NCBI GenBank assembly: GCA_004519485.1
Contig: CP038108.1
Coordinates: 372,001-436,000, forward strand
Length of the DNA: 64,000 nt
Reading direction: 5' to 3'
DNA from: Nannochloropsis oceanica
Taxonomy: Eukaryota > Sar > Eustigmatophyceae > Eustigmatales > Monodopsidaceae
Part shown: piece after piece, positions 51,892 through 62,553 of the stretch
How positions within the stretch are numbered: the stretch's first letter is position 1
Layout: each line of letters starts with the position of its first letter
The notes under the pieces: generated by a model
Database searches by the model: none
What the model was told of the DNA's origin: nothing
Seen by the model: the letters and a program-made list of their open reading frames with translations, nothing else
Program-made: the position numbers and the translations under genes

Positions 51892-52530
51892 CTAGTTGCA
51901 ACGCTTCTTTCCTTTCCCTGTTCCTCCTTTCTCACCACCATGATGACCACTATCCTTCTCATGGTGATGTGCCAACCACGACGAGCCGAGCAACAACCCG
52001 CATCCCACCGTATTATACATCCGTGAATCCTGCATCCATCCAAGAGTCTCCGTCAAACCCGCATAATTACTCATTAAAATCAACGACAGACCCCCCACAC
52101 TCATGGCTGCCAAGGTCAGGTTGCGGTGCATTAACCAATTAGCCAGCGTGGTAGTACTCCCTATCGGCAAGACCAAATACAAAGCCACGTTGGTTGAAAG
52201 GGCATGTAAATCTACCCCTCCCAACCATTCAGCGGCAGGGAGCACGGTAAGAAGGACGGGGAAGACAGTGCAGTCGATCGCACACAGCACGCTAGCAACC
52301 ATCGTGAACGTGGCAAGGAGCTCACGATTGCGACCCTCGATGCCACCGCCGCTACCGTTGTCGTCTGCTTCAGTGTGGTGCTGAGGTAAGGTCGGTGCGG
52401 CTGCTGCCTTGGTAGAGGTGACCGGAGCTTCTTCCTCCTTACTTTTGTGGTACGCGGGGGAATCTAATTTTGACAATGTTGATTCGGTGCCGGTGTTGGA
52501 AGTCATACTGCTACTGCTGCTACTGCCGCC

Positions 52531-52592
<62 letters not shown>

Positions 52593-52875
52593 TGCCGCTG
52601 CTGCTGCTTCTGCCGCCGCTGGTGCGTAAAAACCCAATGCGCAAAGCTCCCACCGAACCCAACTGTCTTCCCACTCGTTCTATATCACTAAATCTGCCGA
52701 AGGTTTGAAGGGCATGGAAGGGCTGGTTGTACTTATTGCGGTGGATGGCGTGGTGGTGCAGCCCCAGCGCGAGCTGTGTTTGCAGGGACAGGCACGTCAT
52801 AACTGTCCTGGTGCTGTGTCTACCTGTCCGTGTCCCAGAAAGTCTCAGACCGGCCCGGGAAGATGCGGGCAGCAT
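51892..52875 (-). CDS. MerC-domain membrane protein
   Basis: A single-exon frame of 327 residues. The N-terminal ~160 residues look like an organelle presequence followed by a Ser/Asn/Gly-rich tract encoded by a CTG/AGC repeat. The C-terminal ~140 residues carry four membrane segments: 'MVASVLCAIDCTVFPVLLTV' with the CxxxC pair placed as in MerC, 'LSTNVALYLVLPIG', 'LTLAAMSVGGLSLILMSNYA' and 'MYNTVGCGLLLGSSWLAHHH', ending in a His/Gly/Lys-rich tail that could bind metal. Bacterial MerC carries mercuric ions across the inner membrane; eukaryotic relatives are uncharacterised. A start further downstream cannot be excluded. The gene is divergent from CNOT11. Confidence 0.72.
52531..52608. repeat. 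(CTG)n trinucleotide repeat
   Basis: About 25 CTG-type triplets with TTG/CCG interruptions, read on the minus strand as poly-Ser in the MerC-domain gene. Confidence 0.9.
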
Positions 52876-53221
52876 GGTTCTTCTCGTGATTGTGACGTGT
52901 AGAGCGCGGTGCCTTAATTTTAGATGAGGAAAGTGGGTATTTGTGAGTCGAGATATGGCTTGTACATGGAAACTAGCAGTTTGGCACGAACTTTGGCACT
53001 TCCGAAGGAGTCCGAGTCCGACGTGTCGTTGAACGCGTGTGCCTTCGATGCTACTAAACCATTGCCTTGTTTCTCACCACTTTCAGCACTCTCAACCAGA
53101 TAATCGACTCTTGCATAGGTAAATACAATAAGTGGGTAGGGCATACGGCAACGAGAGTCAGCAGTTAAGTATAACAACGCCTCGGCTAGAAGAAGGAAGC
53201 AACGCAGGAGAAGCCTTGATT
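52876..53221. promoter_or_regulatory. Divergent region between MerC-domain gene and CNOT11
   Basis: About 345 bp separating two start codons; promoters of both are expected here. No further feature seen. Confidence 0.4.
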
Positions 53222-54985
53222 ATGATGGCAGCAGCATCGACCACCGACCCGTCCTCGCCGCAGCTGGTGAAGCAGGCCGAATTAGTACAGTTGTTGAGAC
53301 TCTTAAATGTACGTAGCGTGAGCTTGTCGGTTGTGCTGCTCCAGCAACACATTGCTGCCTGCCCCAAGCAATCCCTTCCCTCCTCCCTCTGCTAATCTCT
53401 CTTCATAATTCATTGTTACCGTTCTTCTTTTTAAACGGCACTGAAATGTTGTACATACTTCCCCCATCCATTCGTTTCATGTGCGAAAACGGTATGGATC
53501 AGGAGTTTAACTCATCCTCTCCCCTTCTTTCACTCCAACCCGGCCCCCCTTCCTACCCTCACCCTTCAACAGGATGAGAGCGCCCCCATCGAGCAGGGCC
53601 TCCGAGCCTTTGAGCGTCACTTCCCCATACCTGACCGTTTCAGAATCGGCTGTGGCCTCTGCATCCTACTGCAAGACCAACTTCTCACTCGACCACAGCG
53701 ACTCGTCGCCTTTGCCATTCTTCAAGACTTGTACAAATCCCACCCAAGCGGCAGCGTGGGCAACCCCTTCCTCCCCTTCTTCCTTGCGGCCTTCGAACAA
53801 GCCACCGCCGATGGAGGAGGTGGGGAAGATGATTTGGCTGCCCTTGGGCTAGCGGAAAAGCTCTTTGTGGCTGAGTTGCTGCTGAACCCTACGGGCGCAA
53901 GTGAGATGCGTAAGGAAAGCCCGCAAGTGTTGCTTGCTCGCTTACGGCAACGACAGGGGTTGGAAAGCGTGGAGCTGCTGCAAACACGTTTGGTCCCAGC
54001 ATTGACAGCCTTAAAGAAATCATACATGGGCACGCCTGGCGCGGCACAAGCCATGCGAGGGTTGAGAGGGTTGGGTGTGTGGCCGGAACTAAGAGATCCA
54101 GTGCCAGGGAGCGGCGGGCGGCGGGGAGGAGGGAATGGAGGGATTGATGACTTTGGTACTGCTATGGCGGCAGGGGGGACAGCAGGCGCATTGGAACAGC
54201 GAAATCAGCAGCAACAGCAACAAGAGCAGCAGCAGCAGTTGTCGCAGCATGCAGCGCCTGGGACTTCATTAAGTCAATTAGGGTTGGAAGGGGAGGAGGA
54301 TTTGAGGATGCTGTCGCTATTGAGTTTTGAGCCTGAATTTGTGAGGCCGCCCCCGCCAGTGCTGGAAGTGGGGGAGACAGAGTGGATTTGGTTGAATCCT
54401 GATTATGCCCCGAAGCTGCTGTGGGACGTGGCGATGGGTCAGGATGATGGCAAGGGGGCCGAGGTGAGAGAACTGATGGCGAAGGCCTTTAAGGGTCCCT
54501 TGGTCCCGCAGCAGCAGCAGCAGGTGTTAAGGGAACTGGAGAGCGACGCGAGGCTCGTGCATCATTGTGGTTTGACCCCGCAGAGACTACCGGAGTTGGT
54601 AGAGAACAACCCGATGATTGCGATTGAGTGTCTGTTGAAGCTGATGGGTTCGAGTCAGAAGAATGAGTATTTATCGGCGTTGGTCAATATGGAGATGTCG
54701 CTACATTCGATGGAGGTGGTGAACAGGCTTACGACGGTAGTTCCCTTGCCGACCGAATTCATTCATTTGTACATCTCGAATTGTATCTCGTCCTGTGAGA
54801 ACATCAAAGATAAGTACATGCAGAACCGCCTGGTTAGGTTGGTGTGTGTCTTCTTGCAGAGCCTGATACGGAATAAGATTATAAATGTCCAGGATCTCTA
54901 CATTGAGGTGCAGGCGTTCTGCATCGAGTTTTCCCGGATTCGGGAGGCGGCAGGTTTGTTCCGGTTGCTCAAGACGCTGGAATGA
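53222..54985 (+). CDS. CNOT11: CNOT11, subunit of the CCR4-NOT deadenylase complex
   Basis: Two exons, 53222-53308 and 53573-54985, phase 0 at the junction, giving 499 residues (human CNOT11 has about 510). Exon 1 gives '[11 protein letters not shown]'; exon 2 opens with '[20 protein letters not shown]', the conserved N-terminal region that docks CNOT11 with CNOT10 onto CNOT1. A Gln/Gly-rich linker follows, then the highly conserved C-terminal domain: '[20 protein letters not shown]', '[20 protein letters not shown]', '[20 protein letters not shown]', '[20 protein letters not shown]' and '[19 protein letters not shown]' at the stop. The complex shortens mRNA poly(A) tails in the cytoplasm. 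The C-terminal domain is almost identical to the animal one, so confidence is high; the exon 1 start is the first ATG of a tandem pair. Confidence 0.96.
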
Positions 54986-55494
54986 GAAAATGAAAGAGAA
55001 GAAGGAAAAACATGAGAATTTCCCCCTTCTTTATAATCGATGTGCCTCACACATCGGGTCGTGTTACCATGGTATCCGGATGGAATGCTTCAAAGCTTTG
55101 TAGCTTTATGTTTCTTTATTATCACCAGCACCCAGGAAACATAGACACACGCAGGAGCCTGTCGGCAAGATAGAGACTGCTTGGTCTGTCGTGGCGTCTG
55201 ACGATCAAAAGCACAAAACAGAAGGGTTGAGGGCCCCAAATCGAGCTGAATTGAACGTGAGTACGTTAGAATGTTTCAGAAATGTTCGTCTTCATCTTTC
55301 TCACCTGAGAAAGGAAACACATGAAGCGAGAACTCATTCAACACCGATCCGTGCTCGGACACATATATTATTCAACCGTTCATATTATTCAACCGTTCAC
55401 AACGGCTTGTTGCTTCTTCAATTTGGGTGCCTCCATCTATCTGCCTATAGCTTCTCCTACCTCCTTTCACCTGTCCCTTCTCCTTCCCCCCTCC
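54986..55494. other. Intergenic, convergent 3' ends
   Basis: About 510 bp between the convergent CNOT11 and mL46 genes. 'ATATTATTCAACCGTTCA' is duplicated in part near 55365-55400. No gene seen. Confidence 0.5.
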
Positions 55495-57167
55495 TTATAA
55501 CACATTCATCACCAGTTGTGCGTACTCTTTCTCCTCTCCCGTCTCCTGCGGCAGATACTCACCCACCTCCTCCCTCGTCACCCAAACAAACTCTTCCACC
55601 CCCTCCTCCACCACCCTTCCCCTCCCCTTCAAATGCTGCGCCCGGTAAAAGAAGACCTTCTCTCCGTACACATTTCCCCCTGCCCCTACTGATGATGCCC
55701 CTGCGGTCGCTGCTGGCACCCTCCAATGCATCCCTACTGGAGCGTTCGACGGCATATAGGCCTCAAACTTCTCCCCCAAAAACCTTCCCACCGTCGCCTC
55801 GTGAGTCCTCCTCATTGAATCCCTTCCGTCCTTTCCTCCTTTCCCCAATACCGCCATAGGTAGATCCCACCTATCCCCCGTGATGGGCCCTTTGACCAAC
55901 AGGAACAAACGTTCGCTTAACGCCCGGTTTAACGTCGTCCGATCATTTAAACGGTCAGCTTTCGTGACGCGTGGGGCAAGCTTGAAGGGCAACTCGGGCA
56001 GAATCTCGGCATCCGGACGGTCCATCTCGTTGGCTTGACCCATCACATCGAGCTCTTTGGGGAAAGCCTAGGGAGAGGGGGACAAGGGAGGGAGGGAGGG
56101 AGGGAGGGAAGCAGAGAAACGAGCTGAGGCACCGTGAATGGCCCAGTGGCTTTCCAGATTTACGCGTAAAGACTAAATGGAGGTAGATTAGCATGTGGAA
56201 GGGAAACAGACATGTGATTTTAAAAAAAACGTTGCTTCACAATCTCCTTCTGCGACCCCAAGTGGACAGGCGGCTCCCAACCCTTGGGCAGGGTTATGGA
56301 ATAAGAGAAAGACCAAAACAAGGAAACAATAAGGGCGAAGGAATAGAAACAGATTGTATCTACTCTCCACGAGATGTTTCTCCCTTTTTCATTACCTTGC
56401 CGTGCCTTGCAATCTCCTCTTGCATTTCCATGTAGGCCGCTTCCCAGGCCTCGGGTTCCTTCATTATAATGGGGAGGCGCTCCACGATGCTATTATAGTT
56501 CGTATTGGTGAAAGTGATAGTGTAAGGAGTTAAAATGCCTGTACGACGATAGCAGGTAGAGCTAAATCAAAGCGGATTAAAGCGGATGATGCCTGCAGCA
56601 AGTGAAAAGAAGATTCCACGCAACACACCAATAGAGAGAGCCCAGTGCTCCATTTACGTACCTAGCTGCGACAATGAGCCAGGGCAAATCAGCTTGCTTA
56701 GCGGCCACTTCATGCTTGGCCAGCTGCTCTTCACGCTTTTTGAGATACGCCGCTGTGACCGAGGGCCGCTTGCCCTTTTTCTTCTTGGGCTTGAGACCAC
56801 CCTTTCTAGTCTTGGTGAGGGGCGCGGACGCAGCAGCTAGTGATGAGGATAACGGTAGTTGTGCGGCAATCTTCGGTGTGGCCTTAGCAGCCGTTGCGAA
56901 TGTTCTTCTGGTGGTGGCCACTACTACTGCTGCGGTGGGGAGAATGGTGGAAGAGGCTAATGTACTGCTGCTGCCGCTGCTGCTTGGGATGATGGTGGAG
57001 GAGGCAAGCCGTCTTGCTCCAAATAAAAGCGTCCTTTCGCCCGCGCGCCAGCGCCGTAACCAAGATTGCAGCATACCTGTTGTGTCTGGGTTCGTGGGGA
57101 AGGGTGTGGATGTGAAAGGCCTCACAAGGGAGCGTATCAGAAGCATGGATGGACGCAATAAAGGCAA
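55495..57167 (-). CDS. MRPL46: Mitochondrial large-subunit ribosomal protein mL46
   Basis: Three exons on the minus strand, about 57167-56662, 56561-56396 and 56067-55495; the phases agree and give 414 residues. The first intron's 3' end is the least certain (TTTAG at 56562 is the only AG that keeps the frame open). The N-terminus is basic and Ser/Thr-rich, typical of a mitochondrial presequence, followed by a Lys-rich stretch and 'DLPWLIVAA'. The third exon carries the Nudix-like fold of mL46: 'DRTTLNRALSERLFLLVKG', 'WDLPMAVLGKGGKD', 'RTHEATVGRFLGEKFEAYMP', 'NAPVGMHWRVP', 'GEKVFFYRAQHLKG' and 'EEFVWVTREEVGEYLPQE'. The catalytic Nudix box is absent, as in the family. mL46 is a structural protein of the mitochondrial large ribosomal subunit. 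The start is 182 bp from the divergent PPCDC gene. Confidence 0.85.
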
Positions 57168-57349
57168 GGATCCTTCATGACGACGCCGACGAGCGACGAT
57201 ACGACTTGTACCTGTTCCTTTAGAGTGCGTCTTTTAGAAAAGGATGTTTAAGGCGCTTACCGGAGGTGGCCAACATCATACCCTGTATAGCATAACGTCC
57301 TCACGGGCAAGGCGCTCTGGTATTTTCCGATGATATCATCTCTGGGCTT
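57168..57349. promoter_or_regulatory. Divergent region between mL46 and PPCDC genes
   Basis: A 182-bp gap between two opposite start codons, likely holding both promoters; longer if PPCDC starts at 57437 or 57449. Confidence 0.4.
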
Positions 57350-58123
57350 GTGCGGCTCGAGAAACCTTCCCCCTCCCGAGTCCCTTACCCTTGTCCACGC
57401 ACTAATGCACGCTCTTACACGCTTACCCCACAACCTATGACAGGCAGCATGGAATCGATAGCGCCCCAAAGTCCTGGTCAACGTCGTCGGCCTCGAAATT
57501 TCTTCCCACCGGACATTCCCGGGCAGCGTCGGCCGCACGTCCTCTTGGCCGCCACGGGAAGCGTCGCGACGATCAAGGTGCCTGAAATCGCGGTGCGCCT
57601 AACTAAGGACATCTCAGCAAAAGTTAAGGTGGTCCTAACGACGTCAGCGCAGCATTTTTGGGATCGTGCAAAGAAGTACAACCCGGCAGCATGGACAGAA
57701 TTTGAGGCGTTGCAGGATGAAATCATGGTGTTGGAGGACAAGGACGAGTGGGAGGAGTGGGACGCCATGGGCGACGGAGTCTTGCACATTCAAGTTCGGG
57801 ACTGGGCGGACTTGATGCTTATTGCCCCTTTATCGGCCAACACGTTGGGTAAGCTCGCAAACGGGCTCTGCGACAATCTGTTGACTAGCGTGGTGCGTGC
57901 TTGGGACGTAAGGAGACCAGTGGTGGTGGCCCCTGCCATGAATACGCACATGTGGACGCACCCCTTTACGGCGCGGCAACTAGGCATGCTGCAAGCTGAC
58001 CTTGGATATCATGTCGTTCCACCTGTGTCAAAGCTACTGGCGTGTGGAGACGCGGGTCAAGGTGGCTTGGCCACAGTGGAAGATCTGGTGGCGGCGGTAA
58101 AGAAATATTTGGGTAGATATTAG
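57350..58123 (+). CDS. PPCDC: Phosphopantothenoylcysteine decarboxylase (PPCDC/HAL3 family)
   Basis: A single-exon frame of 257 residues; ATGs at residues 30 and 34 are possible starts because the first ~55 residues are not conserved. The rest is the HFCD flavoprotein fold: FMN-binding 'HVLLAATGSVATIKVPEI', the active-site His in 'GVLHIQVRDWADLMLIAPLS', 'ANTLGKLANGLCDNLLTSVV', the substrate-recognition motif 'PAMNTHMW', and the catalytic Cys in 'LLACGDAGQGG'. The enzyme decarboxylates 4'-phosphopantothenoylcysteine to 4'-phosphopantetheine, the third step from pantothenate to coenzyme A. All key residues are present, so it should be active rather than a regulatory Hal3-type paralogue. The nearby mL46 gene has no pathway link. 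Confidence 0.94.
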   Translation: MRLEKPSPSRVPYPCPRTNARSYTLTPQPMTGSMESIAPQSPGQRRRPRNFFPPDIPGQRRPHVLLAATGSVATIKVPEIAVRLTKDISAKVKVVLTTSAQHFWDRAKKYNPAAWTEFEALQDEIMVLEDKDEWEEWDAMGDGVLHIQVRDWADLMLIAPLSANTLGKLANGLCDNLLTSVVRAWDVRRPVVVAPAMNTHMWTHPFTARQLGMLQADLGYHVVPPVSKLLACGDAGQGGLATVEDLVAAVKKYLGRY

Positions 58124-58287
58124 TGTAAAGACAACCCGATGATGTGAAGCAGATGTAAATCTACAACGTGTGTACGACTCCGCGTCTCATTTTTGCTTTT
58201 TCTTGCACGAATTCCCAACAATCTATCATTACACCGTCCCGCACACTCACCCCAATCGCCCTACTCTCTCTCTCTCACTTTACCACT

Positions 58288-59327
58288 TTACCCCTTTAAC
58301 CCCTCAAACAGCCTCTCCCAATCCCCCTCCGAAAACGGACTCCCCTCCTCGTTCACCAAGCACAACTCCTTTCCCACTGCCTCCGGTCTATCCAGCGCCC
58401 GAGCCACCAATTCAGCGACTGAAATTCGCGCGGCATCACCTACTAACGCATCGCCCTTCTCGACCACCACTCGTTTCCTTGTCCCTTCCTCGACTTTCAG
58501 GAGGGCGCTGACGTCGGTATTTGTCCAAGGCCCGCCAACCAATCGCCCGGGTCGCACCTGCATTTAGCAAGGGGAAGAGGTGGAGGAATAAAATAAGTCA
58601 TGATTCGATCCAAATAGCGGAATGTTCGTGCATCTACTTGTCTACCCCTCCATCCCTCTCTCCTCCCCCTCGGACTTACAATTACGTAATCAAAGTCCTC
58701 CGTGGTTGCCATTGATTTCAAAAACTCCTCGCTATCCCTCTTAGCATCCAGAACCCCAAACAAATTTAAAATCGAGTAAGGCAGAGACTTGGCGCGGAGC
58801 ACGCCGATTGAGCTCAGGAAAATCACTTTTTTGACGGGACGCTTTCGTGGTTTACTTGTCAGGGCCTGCAAAATGTTTTGTACGCCCTTGCGGTCCACGG
58901 CATCGGGGGTGTTACCATTCTTCCAGCGTGGAGAGGGGAATGCGCTGGTGCCCGTGGCAATAATGACGCAATCAGCATCACTCAAGGGCGCGAGCAAGGA
59001 GTCCAGGTTGGTAGAGTCAGCAACGTCCAAGTCGATGCCGCTATTACTACCCAGCACGTCCTGCAGCTTGGTCTGGCTCCGCCCAATCGCCCGGACCTTG
59101 TACTTGCCAGCATTGGCTAGCCGGGCGGCAATCAGCTGGCCGCACCCACCCGTCGAACCAATGACAACGACGCGGTCCCCAGTCTTCAGCGCGGCCGCCA
59201 TGGTAAGTGTGCTTGGGCTGCGTTGGCGAGCATAGGTTTGCTGAGTGGAAGCCGGGCAAAAGAAGCCCAGAACGCCCACAGGTATCAGCAAGGAAAGCAG
59301 GCCCGCGAGGATGAGCAGGCGAGACAT
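58288..59327 (-). CDS. NAD(P)-binding atypical SDR, plastid-targeted type
   Basis: Two exons, 59327-58680 and 58557-58288, phase 0 (GTAAGT donor, GCAG acceptor), encode 305 residues. The N-terminus is a signal peptide ('MSRLLILAGLLSLLIPVGVL') followed by Gly-Phe and a Ser/Thr/Arg-rich stretch, the heterokont plastid layout. The catalytic part starts 'DRVVVIGSTGGCGQLIAARL' (Rossmann Gly-rich loop) and has 'RAIGRS', 'DLDVADSTNLDSLL', 'DCVIIATGTSAFPSPRW', 'VDRKGVQNIL' and 'VIFLSSIGVLR'; the splice junction falls in 'FDYVIVRPGRLVGGPW'. This is the atypical SDR/NAD(P)H-binding group found in plastids of plants and algae. The substrate cannot be told from sequence. Starting at 59417 would place extra residues before the signal peptide, so 59327 was chosen. 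Confidence 0.88.
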
Positions 59328-59513
59328 ACTTGTGTGCCTACGCGGTGATGTGTGTAGATACGCAATGTGTAAGTGGACGAGGTTGGACCAGGCAGGCACT
59401 CCCTGGCAGGGCAGCAATCGTCATCACCGCGATTTATCAGTCGCCAACTCTGCATTGCATGTCCTCACCAATCCCACTCACAATACGCGTGCCAACACCA
59501 CCAGCAGCTGAAA
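59328..59513. promoter_or_regulatory. Divergent region between the SDR and the seven-exon gene
   Basis: A 186-bp gap between opposite start codons, likely holding both promoters. Confidence 0.4.
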
Positions 59514-61218
59514 ATGTGGAATTCCCGCATCTCTCCTGGTCGTCCGCTGCTCCTCCTGCTTCTGCTGCTCCTACATGTCAGCGCCACCACGACAGGTAAG
59601 CCCCAGAAGCATGATATGTTGCCTCCGCAGGCGGTCCATCTCCAGCTCAACTTTCCACGTTCATGATCTAAACACGCGCCCCAGCCGCTTCTCTTGACTC
59701 GGCCGCTGCCCGCAAGGAACGTCTGGAGGCCAAGCGGGCCTTTGACCGGGTGAAGCAGCATCCTTTGGTCAATGAGGAGGAGGAGGGACCCACGGTAGAG
59801 TACAAGGCGGCGGACGGCAGCATCAAAAGCATGACCCAGGTGCGTTGAGTGGGAATGAAGAAACCTTGCAATTTTTCGGTAGGGAAAGATGAGTTCTGTA
59901 GCGCCAAGACATCCACTTTCTGCGACTCCTTTCTTACCATGTCCTAACTGGCCCATCCCCCAGGCCGAGCTCCAGAAGCGCCTGCAGCAGCAAGAAGCCG
60001 TGCTACCCCACCTAGATCAGGACGGCAGTGCCCTTAGCAAATCTGAGGAAGGAAAGGCGACGATAGAAGAGGTGCGTGGTGGCTGGGCTGGTGAGCGAAG
60101 GAAAAAGGAGAGATGAAGGCTCTTTTCACTTACCCTGCACTCTTCCATGCATCCTTGGAATGGCTTACACAACGAACAGACACACGCACACACACAGCTC
60201 AAGACCAAGGACCCCTATCTTTCCCGGATGATCCAAGCGTCGGAGTTTGCGCTGCACAGGTTGGTAATGGATTCAGGTTGGGAGGGGGATGGTGGCGTAG
60301 GTTGGGAGGGGGGTGGTGGCGAGAGAGTGATTATATTGTTTTTGTTGTTGGCTGGCCTCCCATCCCTTCGCACCTTCTTTCTGTGTTTTGATATCACGAT
60401 TTGAAGCACGCGTATATAATTACTTCAATACATGAAAGGCTGCAAGAAGCCGGCGAGGTGGGCGACAATGCGCGACTCAAGGGGTTTCATTCAGTGGATG
60501 ACGACAATGAGAAGGTGAGGATGCTCTTTCCTTGGACATTCATGCATGATTTGACTCCGCTCCTTAAGCAATCTCATACATTCTCTCTCGGTTTTAACCT
60601 TACTTGGCTCTCATCGTACAATTATCTTAATCTCGCTTCCGCTCTATTATGTTCTTTCAACACTACCCGTTCATTCCCCTCTCTTTCTTACACGACTCAT
60701 AAACAGGACACCACCGTTGTAGGCGCAGACTTGATCCGCCTCCATCTGCATTTACATGTCGCCAATGATGACACCGAGGATGAAAGGAAATTTGAGGTAA
60801 ATTGATGACGATGGGGAGGGAGAGACGGGACAAATCGCCTTCCCCCTTCCATCACTTTCTTTGTCCGGTCGCGCCCCTTTGCCTTAAATGCGTCAAATAT
60901 AACCACTAACAGGTGTTGCTCGAAGGACGGGAAGGATTCGGGGCTATGACAAAGGCGTGGCGCGTAGTGGGCACGCAAAAGGAAGCCATTGATCTTCCTG
61001 CCCCATCGCCATTCCGTGTTTCTTCTCCCTCCTCGGTCTGGAACTGGTTGTCCATGGTGCTTGGCGTGGTGGGGGGCGCGCAGACAGGAGGAGAGGACGC
61101 AGAATGGTTGAAAGGTGTGCTTCTGATGGTGGGTGGTGGTCTGCTGTGCCTCGGTATGGGGCTGGTATTGATGACAACGGCGGCAGCGGGGGACCTTGGA
61201 GGGAGGAAAGGGGATTGA
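59514..61218 (+). CDS. Seven-exon secretory-pathway membrane protein, function unknown
   Basis: Exons 59514-59595, 59685-59839, 59964-60071, 60198-60259, 60439-60514, 60707-60796 and 60913-61218 join with consistent phases into 292 residues. Exon 1 is a clean signal peptide ('[18 protein letters not shown]'). The lumenal part is highly charged ('ARKERLEAKRAFDRVKQHP', 'AELQKRLQQQEAVLPHLDQD', 'LKTKDPYLSRMIQASEFALH', 'ADLIRLHLHLHVANDDTEDE', 'LLEGREGFGAMTKAWRVVG'). Near the C-terminus one or two hydrophobic stretches ('VWNWLSMVLGVVGGA', 'GVLLMVGGGLLCLGMGLVLM') suggest a membrane anchor. Conserved-looking acidic motifs such as 'DQDGSALSKSEEG' resemble a partial EF-hand loop but lack the full pattern. 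I recognise no family. Six small introns make it the most intron-rich gene in the window. Confidence 0.72.
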
Positions 61219-62106
61219 GGTGGGAGCGGGGAGGAAGTTGTATGTGTGCAAAAAGTGGAGTAGGAAACATGATGAAAACAAAGACGAATACAAAGTGGCT
61301 AGCTGGTTGATGGTCGGGTCGTTTTGATATGCTGTCCTGGTCTAAGAACGTGTCGGTGAGCTGACACGTTGCAAGCCTGCACGACGCAGACGATTTCATT
61401 CAGGGCTGAGCCTTTCTTGTCCATTCTCTTTCCCTAACAAAACCCTCTTCAAGCGTTCTATCCTTTCCATTTTCTTTGAACACGTGTCTTTATGAGACGC
61501 TCCAAGTGTTCAACAGTTTGTAAAAAAGAGTCGTTGCACGCGTTCGCTTCTGAACTCTCTCGCAATTGAACAGTATGTGCGGTTGCGAGTACAAAAAGTA
61601 TGAAACGAGAATGAGTGATGACAGAAAGTGAAAGCAAGAATTCTTTTGACCTCTCTTGTGACGTTGTTTGCTTTGCTTTCGTACTGTGAGTTTCTTTTTT
61701 GGGGACAATAATTCTAATTTCTCTGTTACAAGTCTTATCTTTCACTTTCCATACCTCTGTTCAATGAACCCGTGGAATGTTCTAGTGGATTAGTCGATTG
61801 CTTTTACGGTCTAAGCTCCCAAACAATTTTACTCAAAAGCACTCTCTCTCTCTCTTTCCCGCACATATACTGTATTTTTTGTCGAAATGCTAGACAGCGC
61901 CCTTCAGCCCCTAGGCATGGACCCCAATGTGAAATAAAGAATATAAACTGCATGAATGGCCCTGATATCTACTTAATACTATGACACAAAGTATTTTGAT
62001 GCCCCACTAATTTCCTTTTCAACTCCCTCCGGTGCTTTCTCATCTATCCTTTTCCTTCCGTCATCTTCCCACTTTTTTTTCTTTTATTCTATTTTAGTCG
62101 ATCTAT
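61219..62106. other. Intergenic, convergent 3' ends
   Basis: About 890 bp between convergent genes, more AT-rich than the rest. I see no protein-like frame, tRNA or hairpin worth reporting. Confidence 0.45.
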
Positions 62107-62518
62107 TTAAACGATCTTCCCTCCTGCTGATCCAAAATCATGCCTAAATAAACACGCCACGCCATCCTTACATCCATCGCCTTTCCCGAAAAATCGACAC
62201 TTCCGCGTATAACGCTGACTTCCAGTCCCACCCCAATTCCTCCCTTCTTTTACTCCCTTTCTTCCTTCTGCCATAGTCGCTGTTGTGGTATCAGGAGCCG
62301 CAGCAGTAGCAACAGCCGCGGCAATTTTGCTGCTGCTGCTACTGCTATTTATGGTGGTAGCGAAGAGTGGTTTGAAAGAGGAGGCGGCGGAGGAGGGGAG
62401 GGATAATGTGTTGGAGGAGGAGAAGGAGGCACCAGAGCAGGTGGTGGTCTTGGTGTCATGGCTGGACTGCGAAGCCGGGGAAGCCAAAGAGGCCGCAGGG
62501 AAAAGAGAAAGCGGCTGC

Positions 62519-62553
<35 letters not shown>

